Below are positions 26,801-36,157 of a DNA stretch of 64,000 nt, one piece after another (position 1 is the stretch's first letter; every line of letters starts with the position of its first letter). Under the pieces are notes generated by a model. It had not been told where the DNA came from. It made no database searches and worked only from the letters and a program-made list of their open reading frames with translations. The stretch spans positions 43,909,733 to 43,973,732 of the forward strand of contig OX393561.1 of the NCBI GenBank assembly GCA_947652115.1, given 5' to 3'. This DNA comes from Blastomussa wellsi (taxonomy: Eukaryota > Cnidaria > Anthozoa > Scleractinia > Plerogyridae). The position numbers and the translations under genes are program-made.

Positions 26801-29800
26801 CAGCTGCATAGCCATCTACATGCATCTCATGCCTACAATAATAGTGTTTGTGCTGATCATGGCCAAATGCTAAAACTGGCCATGGTATATTGCAATTACC
26901 GAGTTTTGCTTGGTTTAATAGGTAACCCCCTTCAGGGTTGTCAATAAGCACCGGTGACAGGCGATATTGCCAGCTACTTAAACGTTTTTGCCGGCTACAA
27001 TTTGGCGGAGATAAGCAGGGAAAAAGCATTCATTACAAAACGCTTAAAAAAAGGGCCCCCAGTGCTGTCTACTTTCAAAATATCTCCGCATACTGCAAAT
27101 CTTATTGACAACCCTGCCCCATCCAGGTATAAAACTGGTTACGAGCATCTGGTTACAAGCATAAGCTCTGGCCTGATGGGCCACTAGGCTCCTATACAGA
27201 CTATAGACCAATTCCAATATATTAAAATTCTAACATGGCGCTGAGGTTTAGGGGAATAAAACAAAAGAAATGATTTATTCATCCCTAAGCCTTGATGCAA
27301 AATCTTTTGTTTTATTCCCCAAGCCTCAGTGACATGTTAGAATATTAATATATCGGAATTGTCTATTAGGAGGCCACACATTTAGAGCTGCTAAGATTTT
27401 CGAAGTAAATTACGGCAGCTTACCACTGGGGAGGCTAGGGGTGGCTTGTAACCAGGCAAAAAAAGTAAGATTTATTCAACTTACTTAGCCACTGGGGTGA
27501 GACCACCATCAGACTGCATGAACAGCACTTTGTCCTGTATATTGGTCAAAGAAAAACATTTTAATTAATTATAAGGGATTTTCACTTACAATATAAATTT
27601 AATATTAGACCTGTGACATTTATGTTGTATTGTTTACATAAATAAACGTCTAATAAATCATGTAGCCTCCTCTACATCCATCCAACCTGAATGCCTTCCT
27701 GGAAACCAGCTGTGAAGCCATGGATGTATTTCTTTATGCAAGGAGTCAAATAAGCATCAGCAGAAGCTAGGAAAACAGAACAAAGTGAAATCTTAAAAAG
27801 TAAATTATTTTAATTTACAAATTTAACACTGCATGGCCATATACTTCATATTAAAATAACTATGCTTTTAAGTTCCTTCCATGAATCAGAACAAGAGGGT
27901 GAAGAAAGTGCAATTGTTTTCTCAAATCCATTTTGCACTATTGTCTGGTGAATGAAAGGGTCAATCGAAGGAATAAGGAATCAAAGCCACTATCATAATG
28001 CAAGAGTGCCAATTCAATTAAAGTTGCAGCTGTGACATAAAATCTGATGTTCTGCCATGAATGACACACTCTATTTCAATACATGTATCACTATACTAAC
28101 AACGTTTTACCTGTGTACCCTCGAGGTACTATCCTCACCATGGGCATTATTGTAGAAGACAGTGACACTTGATCAAAACCCATCTCTAGCGCAATTTCAC
28201 CAACTTCTCGCTCATGAACATCATACCTGCATGAGGGAAAACTTCAATTGTCACTAGCTCGTATTACAACTGCGGATAACAGTTGGACATACAATAATGG
28301 CCGACCAAACTTTTACAATGCCCAATAAATCCCAACTGTGGTCATGTTGGGACAATTTTGTTTGCAATTCAATGCAAACACCAATGTTTTGCCTTGACAA
28401 TGCATTATTATATATTGAGCATGACACCTGACCTCACTGTAGTTAAATTTTCCAATCAAATGAAGGCTTAGTTGGACGCATGCATGCCCCATCACAGCAA
28501 AAAATTACTTGCAGCCCTGTACAAAGGCTTTCTTCTTGAAAGGACATATCTCTAGCTACTATAAATATGAAATAGAAGACAAAGATGCTGATAACATAAA
28601 TATTAAATTATCAACCAAACCAATAGTTAAAACGTTACTATTTTGATCTGGATCAAAACATACAATATAATGCAGTTGGACATGACATCATTTAATTTTG
28701 AAGTAATTCATTTTTACATTTCATCAGTGTTATACTTTCAATTCCATTTTAGTCAAAAAGAAAATTTTTGGCGATTACTGTTGGTGATACCAGTCATGTT
28801 ACTGAATGGACCACCCTGGTTAAATACAAGCAAATGATTTACAGGACTATTCAATATGGTGGCCATTTTGATTGTTATTGTTATGAAATACATTAGGGGC
28901 CAACCAATTAACTTTTGAGGAGGGGGGGGGGGGGGGGTGGGGTGTGTAATTTCTGGTCAGCAATAATTTTTTTCTAGAAACCTGGTGGGCAGGATATTTT
29001 TCCCCTTCCCAATGCTCTGCAGGATCACAGTAATTTTTCCCTTGCTTCCTTCCCTTTTTTGTTAGAGCCGTGCAAGAATTTGTTTCCCTCCATTTGCTCT
29101 GCATGCATTTTTTTATTCTGACAAGTTCTTGCAGGAAATTGTTTGTTCAAAACCGCCGACCACCGTCAAAAGTTAAATGGTCTGCCCCTTATGAAATGTT
29201 CAAGGGGCAAATTAATATGCATTTGTCCCTTGGCATCTCATAATAGCTACTTGAATTCCAACTGGCTGCCATAGGTAAAAAGGTCTATCTGTCATTTGAG
29301 ATTTTGTTTGACATACGAAAATTTTATTTGGCCACTGTTCAATGACTGACTGTAAAGTGTCACCATAGCTGATGCACACTCGGCAAAATGCCAAGTTCAT
29401 AACTACATTAAAATACTTACATATATGAGTGCATTAAAACAACAGCCAAACTCTTGATTCCTTTGTTAAGGACTCTCTAAAAAACATTTGTTAAATCAAT
29501 ACACGACTGTATATATTTTTGTCAAGGGAAGGGAAGGCACAATTGTTACATCCTCTCCCCTCCCAACTGAAATGCAGTTTTCTATTGGACAAGAATGTAT
29601 TGTGTGACATGTGTCAAAACTGAATAACTCCCCAGGGTGACAGGGGCGGAAATACCACATACCCCCCAGCAGTTTCTTTTCTTTTTTTGCAGAATACTAG
29701 CTGTTAGATTAGAAAGCCGCAGGTCATCTCAGCAGGGAGGGATGTGCAATACTTACTATCCTAGTTTAGCAGAATTCTACATGCATACTAATGCAAATGC

Positions 29801-32800
29801 TGCAATCTGATTGGCTCAGAGATTGATCACTATCAGTCATTAGTGTGCAGTGGCAGGAGGTCATTTTAAAAATTAGGCCATTTGCTCGTTGCTGTGAAGT
29901 CTTGAAGGAAGGATTAGAAATACACTGGTTAATTTAATTTCGGAGAATAATCAAAAAAGGACATTTACCGTTACACAGCTTTTAAAACTTCAAAATTAAT
30001 AAATAAATTGATGAGCGTGCGTACAAGGCTGCAAGTTTCAAAAGACTTATAAATTATTCTGCACACAATTTCGCTAAAGCGTGAACTTTAATACTACTTT
30101 GATGAGAGATTATTCGAAATCATTATCTGAAGTAAATATATTAAGAATTTTACTAAAACAATTAGATTATGAGCTCGAGAATTCTATGAGGCAATATCAC
30201 ATCATAGAAATCTTGAGCTCATAATCTAATTGTTAAATATCAGTGCATATTTTCACATTTTTACACCAAATAATTAAATTATTGTTTATTTATCAAATCA
30301 GAGACAGAAATTTGCCCTCTCTGAATTGCAACAGACCAAAAATCTTAATTTCGTAACTGTCAATGGATTACCTGTAGATCCTTTCTAAGCAGTACTTTGT
30401 CCAATGCTTCCCACTCTTCCAGCTAAAATGACAAGAGTTGATCATTAGTTAGTAAAATACTTTACACCCTCATTAATCACCAGGATCTACAGCAGTATAT
30501 CATTAATAACTGTTTTAATATTAATCATGTTGACTATCCATACCTCCCATGTTGAAGGTTAATTCTTTACTGGGAGCACCCTTCCCCTTCAGAAATTCCA
30601 GTTTAACTTAGTTAATACCAAAATTTATCCCAACCTCCTTCCATGGGTAGATCAAGATATATTTTCTAGAACCAGACATTATTAATGATCTTGCTGTGCA
30701 GACTATAACACCATTAAATGTTACTGATCTCTGATAAAAAAGCTCAATTAGCAAACTTCCTGGCCCCCTACTCCGAAGTGCAACCATTTTGATTTTAATA
30801 CATGCAAACATGTTTCTAATTATAACAATTATTAATTAGCACGTAAAGCAACCTGATTTGCCACACACCTTTTCGCCCGTGCTTCCAGTTACAAGTTTAC
30901 AATTTTCTGGTCTTTGAATTTCACTATCATCTTGTACTAATACCAATCTTCCTTTGACAACTATAACATCTTCATGTAAAACCTCTGGACATATTACTTT
31001 CTGTATAAAAAGAAAAAAAATATTACAATTTTAGGTAATTCCTTTCCGGGTCTTTTGTCTTGATCATGATAAAATTGAAATGAGTAATTAATTAAGCAAT
31101 TAATTAATTTTGCCTCACTTCCATTATATCTACCTGTGCCACCCTCCCTCAGAATTCTAGGATTTTGAGGACATTGAACAGAAGGTCTCTGGGAAATAAA
31201 AGTCACTGTTTTCCCTCGGAACACTGGAAAACATGGAACACTGGAACACACTAGATTAATACTTTGATTTGTCAAATATGAAAATGACTTACTAAATCAA
31301 ATATATTTGGTCTTGTCTGGTTACCAATGTGCAGCAGATCATGGAATCCTTCAGTTATCACAAGAGCCATCCTTTCTCCTTTCCGTTCCAACAAAGCATT
31401 AGTGGCGACCGTAGTTCCCATCCTGATCCATTCAATGTACTTTGGGTCAATTGGCTCATCTGCTGGCATTTTTACTCCTGTTGTCTGTAAAGCAAACAAT
31501 TCACTTTTCATTTATTTTTACTAATCATGAACCCATAAATTTTTCTGTGCACACCACACAAAAAAATGATGAAATAGCAATAAAATATTATGTTCAGTCA
31601 CAAAAGACATTTATGAACAATAGCTCACATAATAGCCTATGGGTAACTTGTCAACCGACTGTCAACTGACAGGTCACAGACAGTTTACCAACATGTCACC
31701 AACAGCTGGCCAACAAATAACTTAAAATGGTAGCTTATACACATTGCCCCAATCAAGCTTATCATAAATTATGCATCAATGTTGCAGGAGCAGGTCTAAA
31801 ATTTCACAACTGAATTTGCCTTTTTACCCTGGGAGGGGTAGGATGGGGACATTGCAGGAGTAAAGATTTCCCTGGAAAACCAGTAATCAGTGTGATATGC
31901 AAATGGTTAGTGAGATTGCACAACCTGGTTCTAATGCTGCTTGAATTGCTGGTCATACTTTAACCTGACTGTCCAAACCAGGAGTATAAATAAGGAATTA
32001 ATGGCCAATTACCACCAATTACCTTTCTGGGTTATCCACTACAAAGAAAAGAACGAAGGCTGCACACTCCAGTTCGGAATGCCCATCAAGCAAAGTGAAA
32101 AATCCCATCTCAAAATGGTCGGGTGGCCGCAAATTTATTGTGAATTCCAAGAAAAGATGTTCTTGCTTCATTTTCCGTAGCTTGGACGGCTGCTGATCAT
32201 TTTTGAATGGATTACTCGGACTGTTTGAATCTGCAATCTGCAGTTAGCTCCAGCTATTTGAACGGCTGATGATATTTTTCTAAAGGGTAGCTCAAGTTGT
32301 TCGAACAGTCGATGCGTTACATCGTATGCACACACATCAATTATCTTCTCTTATTCGTACAATTGTTTCCAAACTGAATACAAGCACTGGTATTTCGAGA
32401 GAGAAACAAGACGAGTCTCGAGAGAAACGAGATGCATCTCGTGAGACAGTGGTAACTTACATTTGAGCGGTACTGTAAAAAGATCGCCACAGTGCCTGTA
32501 CACTCTCATCACGATACATGACCATCGAAACTTGTTAGTTAACAAACTATAACTCACTGGGGTACCGCACCGTCAATCGCTCTCAGTAAGTTTTGTTTAG
32601 CTCCCTGGGTCCCCTCAGGTCGAATATCGAAGCAGGGTTACCAAGGAGTTTTTAAATGGTTGTGTGTCGTGGTGAGAGTGTACGGGCACTATGGTGATCT
32701 TTTTACCTTGGATTTTTTTTAAAGCAAATGGCCACTTGGCATCGATGACAGGGCCTGGACTGTTTTCCTTGAAACTATAACATATTTTCTTGGAATTCAC

Positions 32801-33234
32801 AATGGATTGAGTCTGTTCGACCATTTTAAGCTGGGATCCATGTGGGATTTTTAAAATCTTAGTTGCTCACTGCTATAAACTCTGACTTATTTTAATGCAA
32901 GGCCAAAATTCTCATGGCTTACATTTCTGCCACCCGTGCAGTACCAGCATGGTCACGTGACAAACTTCCATTTTGGCAGATTTTGGGTGGTGAGAATTTT
33001 TTTCATATTAAAAATTTAATGATTCCTGAAAAGTAGCTGTTTCACCTGTTCCAAAATTCTTCTTATTCCTTCCCTTGGAGCATCTGGATAAGCAGGATCT
33101 ACAGATAGCAGCTTCATCACTTTGGCTTCTCCTTTTGGACATTCTGAATAAACATCTGTGAAAGTCCCGCCTCGATCAATCGCAAATCGAAACTTGCCAC
33201 TGCTTTTTCTCTGCGATTCTTTCCCGTCGGACAT
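5627..33234 (-). CDS. OPLAH: 5-oxoprolinase (ATP-hydrolysing), 40-exon gene
   Basis: The enzyme opens 5-oxo-L-proline to L-glutamate using ATP in the cytosolic gamma-glutamyl cycle. Exons in transcript order: 33234-33046, 31484-31293, 31000-30869, 30422-30372, 29476-29421, 28226-28111, 27766-27687, 27534-27485, 26731-26686, 26010-25944, 24798-24710, 24287-24170, 24029-23975, 23476-23389, 22991-22750, 22211-22123, 21704-21623, 21345-21252, 20524-20475, 20383-20245, 19402-19290, 18329-18266, 17899-17846, 17539-17490, 17392-17356, 16795-16685, 16605-16504, 15925-15844, 15211-15119, 14369-14260, 13705-13631, 13517-13461, 12954-12865, 12470-12336, 11422-11273, 9652-9578 or 9535-9461, 8596-8514, 7399-7239, 6350-6253, 5800-5627. 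All introns are GT..AG and all phases agree. With one exon 36 the product is 1312 residues, near the roughly 1290 of vertebrate OPLAH. Motifs: [10 protein letters not shown] near residue 18, GFDMGGTSTD near 321, GGAGGQHAC at 501, NHPSAGGTH at 835, RGHHADIGG at 868, TPGGGGYG near the end. Hydantoinase A-N, A and B domains follow in that order. No signal peptide is seen. Confidence 0.97.
5868..6154 (-). mobile_element. tRNA-derived SINE, copy 1
   Basis: Read on the minus strand from 6154 it starts with a tRNA-like head: GCAGTGGCCTAATGGTTAG (A-box region), then GGGTTCGAGTCC (B box). A body with TGTTCTTGGGCAAGACACTT and TATAAATGGGTACC follows. The family occurs at least four times here (also 6608-7200, 20977-21160, 57331-57511). 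It lies in OPLAH intron 39. Confidence 0.85.
6253..6350 (-). CDS. OPLAH: OPLAH exon 39 (penultimate)
   Basis: This 98-bp exon encodes [18 protein letters not shown] and onward through LGGKASV, linking FRPYGLKG of exon 38 to [14 protein letters not shown] of exon 40. The acceptor is CCAAAG and the donor is CCTGGG|GTAAGA. It lies between two SINE copies, and open frames running out of exon 38 enter SINE sequence instead of this exon. Confidence 0.93.
6608..7200 (-). mobile_element. tRNA-derived SINE, copy 2, with internal minisatellite
   Basis: This has the same head and body as copy 1 (TCTTGGGCAAGACACTTTAC, TATAAATGGGTATC, AGTAGAAATACTCC). The 3' part is interrupted by about ten 31-bp units at 6648-6976. 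Flanking SINE sequence continues on both sides of the array, so the array grew inside the element. It lies in OPLAH intron 38. Confidence 0.8.
6648..6976. repeat. 31-bp minisatellite, about ten copies
   Basis: The unit is CTTTCCTTAACATAAAGCGA plus CCCGTATCCCG, with single-base variants and one or two short units. Short open frames across it (minus strand) are repeat artefacts. Confidence 0.9.
7906..7972 (+). mobile_element. Truncated tRNA-like (SINE or tRNA relic) sequence
   Basis: CCGTAGCTCAGTGATTAGAG resembles a tRNA D-arm/A box and GTGGGTTCAAATCC a T-arm/B box. Only about 12 bases separate GCATC from the B box, so most of the anticodon arm is missing and this cannot be a working tRNA. Confidence 0.5.
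9461..9535 (-). CDS. OPLAH: OPLAH exon 36, version B (canonical copy)
   Basis: This 75-bp, phase 0/0 exon encodes 25 residues beginning [10 protein letters not shown] and ending ETICGGSGA, with the family's MNN and YYET signatures. It has a CAG acceptor and a GTGAGT donor. The protein then continues with [11 protein letters not shown] in the next exon, as in vertebrate OPLAH. The gap to version A is 42 bp. Either exon can be used, both included (+25 residues) or both skipped without changing the frame. Confidence 0.9.
9578..9652 (-). CDS. OPLAH: OPLAH exon 36, version A (diverged copy)
   Basis: This 75-bp, phase 0/0 exon encodes 25 residues beginning [10 protein letters not shown] and ending ETISGGAGS. 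It has a CAG acceptor and a GTAAGT donor and no stop. It occupies the same protein position (residues 1117-1141, hydantoinase B domain) as version B at 9461-9535. It keeps GCMN, FGD, the ETI core and the glycines. It lacks the second N of the MNN motif and the second Y of YYET that version B and vertebrate OPLAH have. About 15 of 25 residues match version B. Confidence 0.85.
10388..10543. repeat. Foldback element in OPLAH intron 35
   Basis: AATAGG...ACTACATGCTTGTCCAATTTGG on the left is matched by its reverse complement ending GCATGTAGGCCTATT on the right. Related short inverted copies of GTCCAATTT lie just before, at 10226-10280. Confidence 0.7.
11047..11216. repeat. Nested foldback element in OPLAH intron 35
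   Basis: The outer arms are GTACAATTCGT...TTAATAGGTACTCGTG and its reverse complement. Inside, GAAAGTTCTCAAATTGCACT is repeated in both orientations. It ends 57 bases from exon 35. Confidence 0.75.
13185..13317. repeat. CAGA/CAGG tetranucleotide tract
   Basis: This is an imperfect tetranucleotide array (CAGACAGA, CAGCCAGC, CAGGCAGG) in OPLAH intron 32. The open frames across it are composition artefacts. Confidence 0.85.
16255..16503. repeat. Extra copies of the exon 27 splice-donor segment
   Basis: The end of OPLAH exon 27 and its donor (plus-strand TTACCGGGGTGATGAC) recur at 16465-16490, and as two looser copies at 16258-16303. On the minus strand each copy reads as an exon end followed by GTAAGAAACT. 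The nearest copy would extend exon 27 by 34 bases and meets an in-frame stop at once. Confidence 0.75.
17103..17216. repeat. Foldback element in OPLAH intron 25
   Basis: GCGGAATATCGCCTGA and its reverse complement TCAGGCGATATTCCGC flank a short centre. The outer ends are AATTATC/GATAATT. It is hairpin-forming and MITE-like. Confidence 0.75.
17356..17392 (-). CDS. OPLAH: OPLAH exon 25, 37-bp short exon
   Basis: This small exon was found by looking for the residues missing between exons 24 and 26. It completes an Arg codon split as AG|A and adds [12 protein letters not shown], giving [24 protein letters not shown], the start of the hydantoinase B domain. The acceptor is CGGCAG and the donor is AAG|GTGAAA. 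Vertebrate OPLAH has a nearly identical segment, so the exon is needed for a normal protein. Confidence 0.93.
18502..18560 (+). mobile_element. tRNA-like SINE fragment
   Basis: TTAGCTCAGCCGGTTGA resembles an A box and GATTCGAATCC is a B box, with a shortened interval between them. It lies in OPLAH intron 21. It is not a complete tRNA fold. Confidence 0.45.
19856..19988. repeat. Palindromic dispersed repeat (GGATAGTG family), copy 2
   Basis: GGTGGATAACGCTATCCA on the left and GCGTTATCCACC on the right form inverted ends around CTATCCAGTGGATAAG. It shares its right end with the copy at 4508-4653. Confidence 0.7.
20475..20524 (-). CDS. OPLAH: OPLAH exon 19, 50-bp exon inside a misleading longer frame
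   Basis: The true reading is [16 protein letters not shown] followed by a split Arg, matching the GDFG.AF segment before YVREFGF. A longer open frame on the same strand reads through the region in another phase and is not the gene. The acceptor is TTTTAG|CC and the donor is GGAAG|GTGAAG. The phases fit exons 18 and 20 exactly. Confidence 0.9.
20767..20895. repeat. Foldback element in OPLAH intron 18
   Basis: ACTACGAGCAGTCC...AAGCGTGAAG-type arms meet their reverse complements (CTTCACGCTTGGCGG...GGACTGTTCGTAGT). The arms are about 55 bases. Confidence 0.75.
20977..21160 (+). mobile_element. tRNA-derived SINE, copy 3 (degraded, shortened)
   Basis: AATGGCTTAATGACTAATGC and GCGCTAGACTCC match the SINE head. 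The 3' part with CATCCAGGGGGAAGTAG is present, but most of the middle, including the GGGCAAGACACTT block, is lost. Plus orientation, OPLAH intron 18. Confidence 0.7.
21417..21535. repeat. CAGT tetranucleotide microsatellite
   Basis: About 118 bases of CAGTCAGT with interspersed CAGC and CAAT units in OPLAH intron 17. Confidence 0.9.
21858..22080 (+). repeat. Dispersed repeat, copy 1
   Basis: The segment with AAGAGAGTGACC, GTTGAGACCTAAAGCTCC and GCACTGGCATAGTAATTT recurs at 41895-42165. The two are clearly homologous and unrelated to the gene. Copy 2 carries an extra 50-60 bases near TTGAAAAAGTC. Confidence 0.8.
23241..23382. repeat. Foldback element in OPLAH intron 14
   Basis: AGTTCAGTCCCTGAACT at the left is matched by GTTCAGGGACTGGACT at the right, with GGGGCTGAACCCAGGC/GCCTGGTTTTAGCCCC arms inside. 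It ends seven bases from exon 14. Confidence 0.75.
25878..25920. repeat. GAT trinucleotide tract
   Basis: A short GATGATGAG-type run in OPLAH intron 10, just downstream (in transcript sense) of exon 10. Confidence 0.75.
26267..26374. repeat. Foldback element in OPLAH intron 9
   Basis: AACAATAATTCCTC/GAGGAATAATTGTT ends, with GAGTCAATAGC/GCTATTGACTC arms. A second element with similar AACAATTA ends lies at 30157-30235. Confidence 0.75.
27204..27366. repeat. Foldback element in OPLAH intron 8
   Basis: AGACCAATTCCAATATATT and its near reverse complement ending AATTGTCTATT enclose ATTCTAACAT...GAGGCTT-type arms. Confidence 0.75.
28891..29192. mobile_element. MITE-like element with a G-run, OPLAH intron 5
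   Basis: Terminal inverted repeats (CATTAGGGGCCAACCA... and ...GGTCTGCCCCTTATG) flank about 300 bases. A run of about 17 G lies just inside the left end. No coding capacity is seen. Confidence 0.65.
30157..30235. repeat. Foldback element in OPLAH intron 4
   Basis: AACAATTAGATTATGAGCTC is answered by GAGCTCATAATCTAATTGTT, a near-perfect 20-base inverted repeat with a loop of about 35 bases. Confidence 0.8.
32458..32712. repeat. Inverted repeat in OPLAH intron 1
   Basis: GTAAAAAGATCGCCACAGTG...CACTCTCATCACGA on the left is matched in reverse by TCGTGGTGAGAGTGTACGGG...GTGATCTTTTTAC on the right. Confidence 0.65.
33046..33234 (-). CDS. OPLAH: OPLAH exon 1 with start codon
   Basis: The ATG is at 33234-33232 and the exon encodes 63 residues, ending in phase 0 at a CAG|GTGAAA donor. 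Residues 17-28 ([12 protein letters not shown]) are the first phosphate-binding motif of the hydantoinase A / oxoprolinase fold. About 14 residues precede the conserved core, as expected for a cytosolic enzyme, and no earlier in-frame ATG was needed. Confidence 0.95.
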
Positions 33235-33373
33235 CTTTTTAAGTCAGTGTTTCTGCACGATCATTGCCACTAAAGAAATACTAACTCAGAAAAACGTTTG
33301 AATTTGAGAATGTAGCCAAAAACCCCGGACATGGTCACCTTCACAAGCTAGCTTGCAGCAGGTCGCGTGATAC

Positions 33374-33396
33374 TACGTCATTCACGCCTACGTCAT
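33374..33396. promoter_or_regulatory. Two ACGTCA (CRE/ATF-like) half-sites upstream of OPLAH
   Basis: Two TACGTCA boxes start at 33374 and 33389, about 140-160 bases upstream of the OPLAH start codon. Each holds a CRE/ATF half-site. Stress regulation of glutathione-related genes through ATF factors is known in mammals; its use here is inference. Confidence 0.35.
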
Positions 33397-34986
33397 AGCA
33401 GGCGACAAACACGAGATCACGCAACACTCACAAATGTGGACAAAACTATATTTTATCGAGGCTTTTTGTTTACAAGAGACAACCGTTTTGAAAATAGTTT
33501 CATTGCCATGATGAAGGTAGAAGCATAAACCAATGCATAATGATAATGCTTTAAAAATGTGACAAAAACAAAACGCTAAATTTTAAAAGTAAGCAGCCAG
33601 GGATTATATAAATTCCGGACAAACAAACTCGTGCTACAATCTCGTGATGTGGTCTAACAACAACAGCATCCCGTGAAATTCAACCAGATTAAAAAAAAAA
33701 TAACACCCTCTTTATGTCATTGTGATGGAATCACAGACTTGCCTCTCGGTTATCCCTCAATAAGAATAAAAGCAGGTTTTATCATTTCTTTTATTGTAGT
33801 AACCTCTATGCCAGAAAAAATTACAATTTACAATTAGCTTTCAAAACTGGTAATAAATATGAGCAAATGAGCCTTTATACATTCTTTGCACCATTTTTAA
33901 TTGTTGAAATTTGCCATTTGCCATGTTTTTTCAATATTCAAAGTTGATAGTTTTTATTTACGGTCACCAACGGGCAATAAAAGTCTTGAAAATGGGGTTG
34001 CTGGATTCTATCAGTTAATTTTGACAGATCTCAGTTAACGTTCACTTCTCATCGGTTTTAGATGTATTGTATCTTGGCAGTGCTGTCCCAGCCGAGCATT
34101 GTCGAGTAGCATCCGATGATTTCGGATCACTTTCCAGGCACTCCGAATTGTTTGGGTGTTTAACGCGGGACCGTACATAGCGGCGGGGGGGGGGGGGGGG
34201 GGGGGGAGGGGTTGGCGGTTTTGGGCAGAGGGGGCAGTTGCCCCCGCCAGGAAAACTAAATGTTCTAACATAGTCTTTATTTTTGCGATACTATTTCTTG
34301 TAGGAAGCGAAGGTGTGCGGAGTACGTAGGTACGGCCTTGTTATAACGTATGCTGTTGATCACCCATGGAAAGCTCTAAGAACCTTTTTTCTCTAGAATT
34401 AACCGTATCTCAAAGTTTTCCTCGTGAAGGTTGAAGCTCTCCTGATATTTAAATATTAACTTCTTATTAACAGAGCGCGGACGGAGGAATATTATTAGCT
34501 CAAGGTCGTGGAAGAAACGACGTACTTAACGGTACGTAACGTACAGAAACGCCGGTATGTACGTAACGTACAGAAACGATCGAGGGCCAATATTCACTAG
34601 TACGCCTCGAGTAAGCTAGGTTAGTAAGAAATTTATTATATGGCACTGGGGCCATGTTTGCTCATTTTTCTGTTAAAACACACTTCCGGTCAAGTGAATT
34701 CAAAGGGCTTTCACTGCATTAAACGTGTTTCTGATGACTAAGCAGCTCAGACAGAACAGACTTCCACGAGGCTGAAAACAAATTTAATGGCCTTGCTCAA
34801 TAAATCTTTTCGCACTTTTGGCTGCAGATTTTCAATTTGTCTGCTTTCGAAAACAAAAAAAGTACGCGGCTCATGACCGTTATCGTGGAAACATTCTGTA
34901 TGGCAAAATTTCGAACAAGAAAGAACCAAACAGAACGCTCGGATTTACCTCAAGACTACCTTGGAGTAACTAAAAGATTTTGCTTA

Positions 34987-36157
34987 GGGACCGATCGTTT
35001 ATTACGTCCCAGGGGGGGGGGGCGGTGGTTTTGGAGGGGGGGGGGTTCAATTTACAAGATCCATTTTTATCTTGCAAGAAACATGAGGGGGTCAAATTTT
35101 GTGACACAGCAATGGAAGTCTAAAAGTTGTACAACTGGGACGATCCTGGCCTTGTTACCTTTCAGAATGCAGGAAGTAGCATCTTAGAGGCCTACACTAG
35201 TAGAAAATTTTCTGGGGGAGCAGACCCCCAAAGAAACTCGCGCCTTTTGCGCTCGTGCTCGCTCCCAAAACCTACCTTTTTTCTATTTCAAGGGTTGGAA
35301 TCTGTAGCTCTGCAATTCAGAGATATCTCTGCCTCCAGGGGTAACCAACGAACAAACTGTGGCAAAATACATTCTTTTATCCAAATGAATGAAAATATGT
35401 GATATTAAAACATTTACAGGTGTTCTTGAGTGTTGCTGGGAAAAATTTATCTGTACCTTTTTGCCAGAACATGATCCATATTTTTTTGGCCAGCCAGCAA
35501 TTAGAGCAAACAACAAACGTGCGGAAATGGCACTGAAAACCGTTGACATCCACTCTTCTCAACGAGATTCAAGCCTTCGTCAAGCAGTTTCTTCAGTCGC
35601 CCCTCCAAGTTTCAATCGGCCAGCGCAGAAGTATTGTTTTTTTCAGTGACAACTCCTATGAGAAAATATATAATGAACCACTTTGCTAGCAACATTTGCG
35701 CTGGGGAACAGGTAAAGTGAGGAACAGACTCCCTCACTCGTTGGGTGGCCCCGCGCCTCACTGGATATGTGCACACCCGTGTCAGGGCTTTATCATGCAC
35801 CATATTATGTACCGTAACCCACTAGATTACCTACAGGTATATTAAACTATAAAAAAGAATGATAACAATTTTGTTCACACACAAACAGCTAAACTTATTA
35901 CAAACAAGGTGGAAATACAAGCAATAAACGAGAGAAAAGATAAAAAAGATATTAAAAAATAGGAAAAAAAAGGAGTGTGAGGAACGAAACAAAGAATTTT
36001 GCATTATTTAAAGCATGGTCAGAAGGGGGGGTACACTTTTTAAAATTAGAATTGCGAAGGGGGTATAATTTTCTTAAGTAATTATTTTTGGGGGGTACAG
36101 TTAAGAAACACCACACTCCCCCCCCCCCCCCCTGGGACGTAATAAACGATCGGTCCC
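34987..36157. mobile_element. Non-autonomous TIR element, 1.17 kb
   Basis: The left end GGGACCGATCGTTTATTACG and the right end CGTAATAAACGATCGGTCCC are exact inverted repeats, each followed inward by CCCAGGGGG-type G runs (C runs on the right). No transposase frame is visible. Confidence 0.8.
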
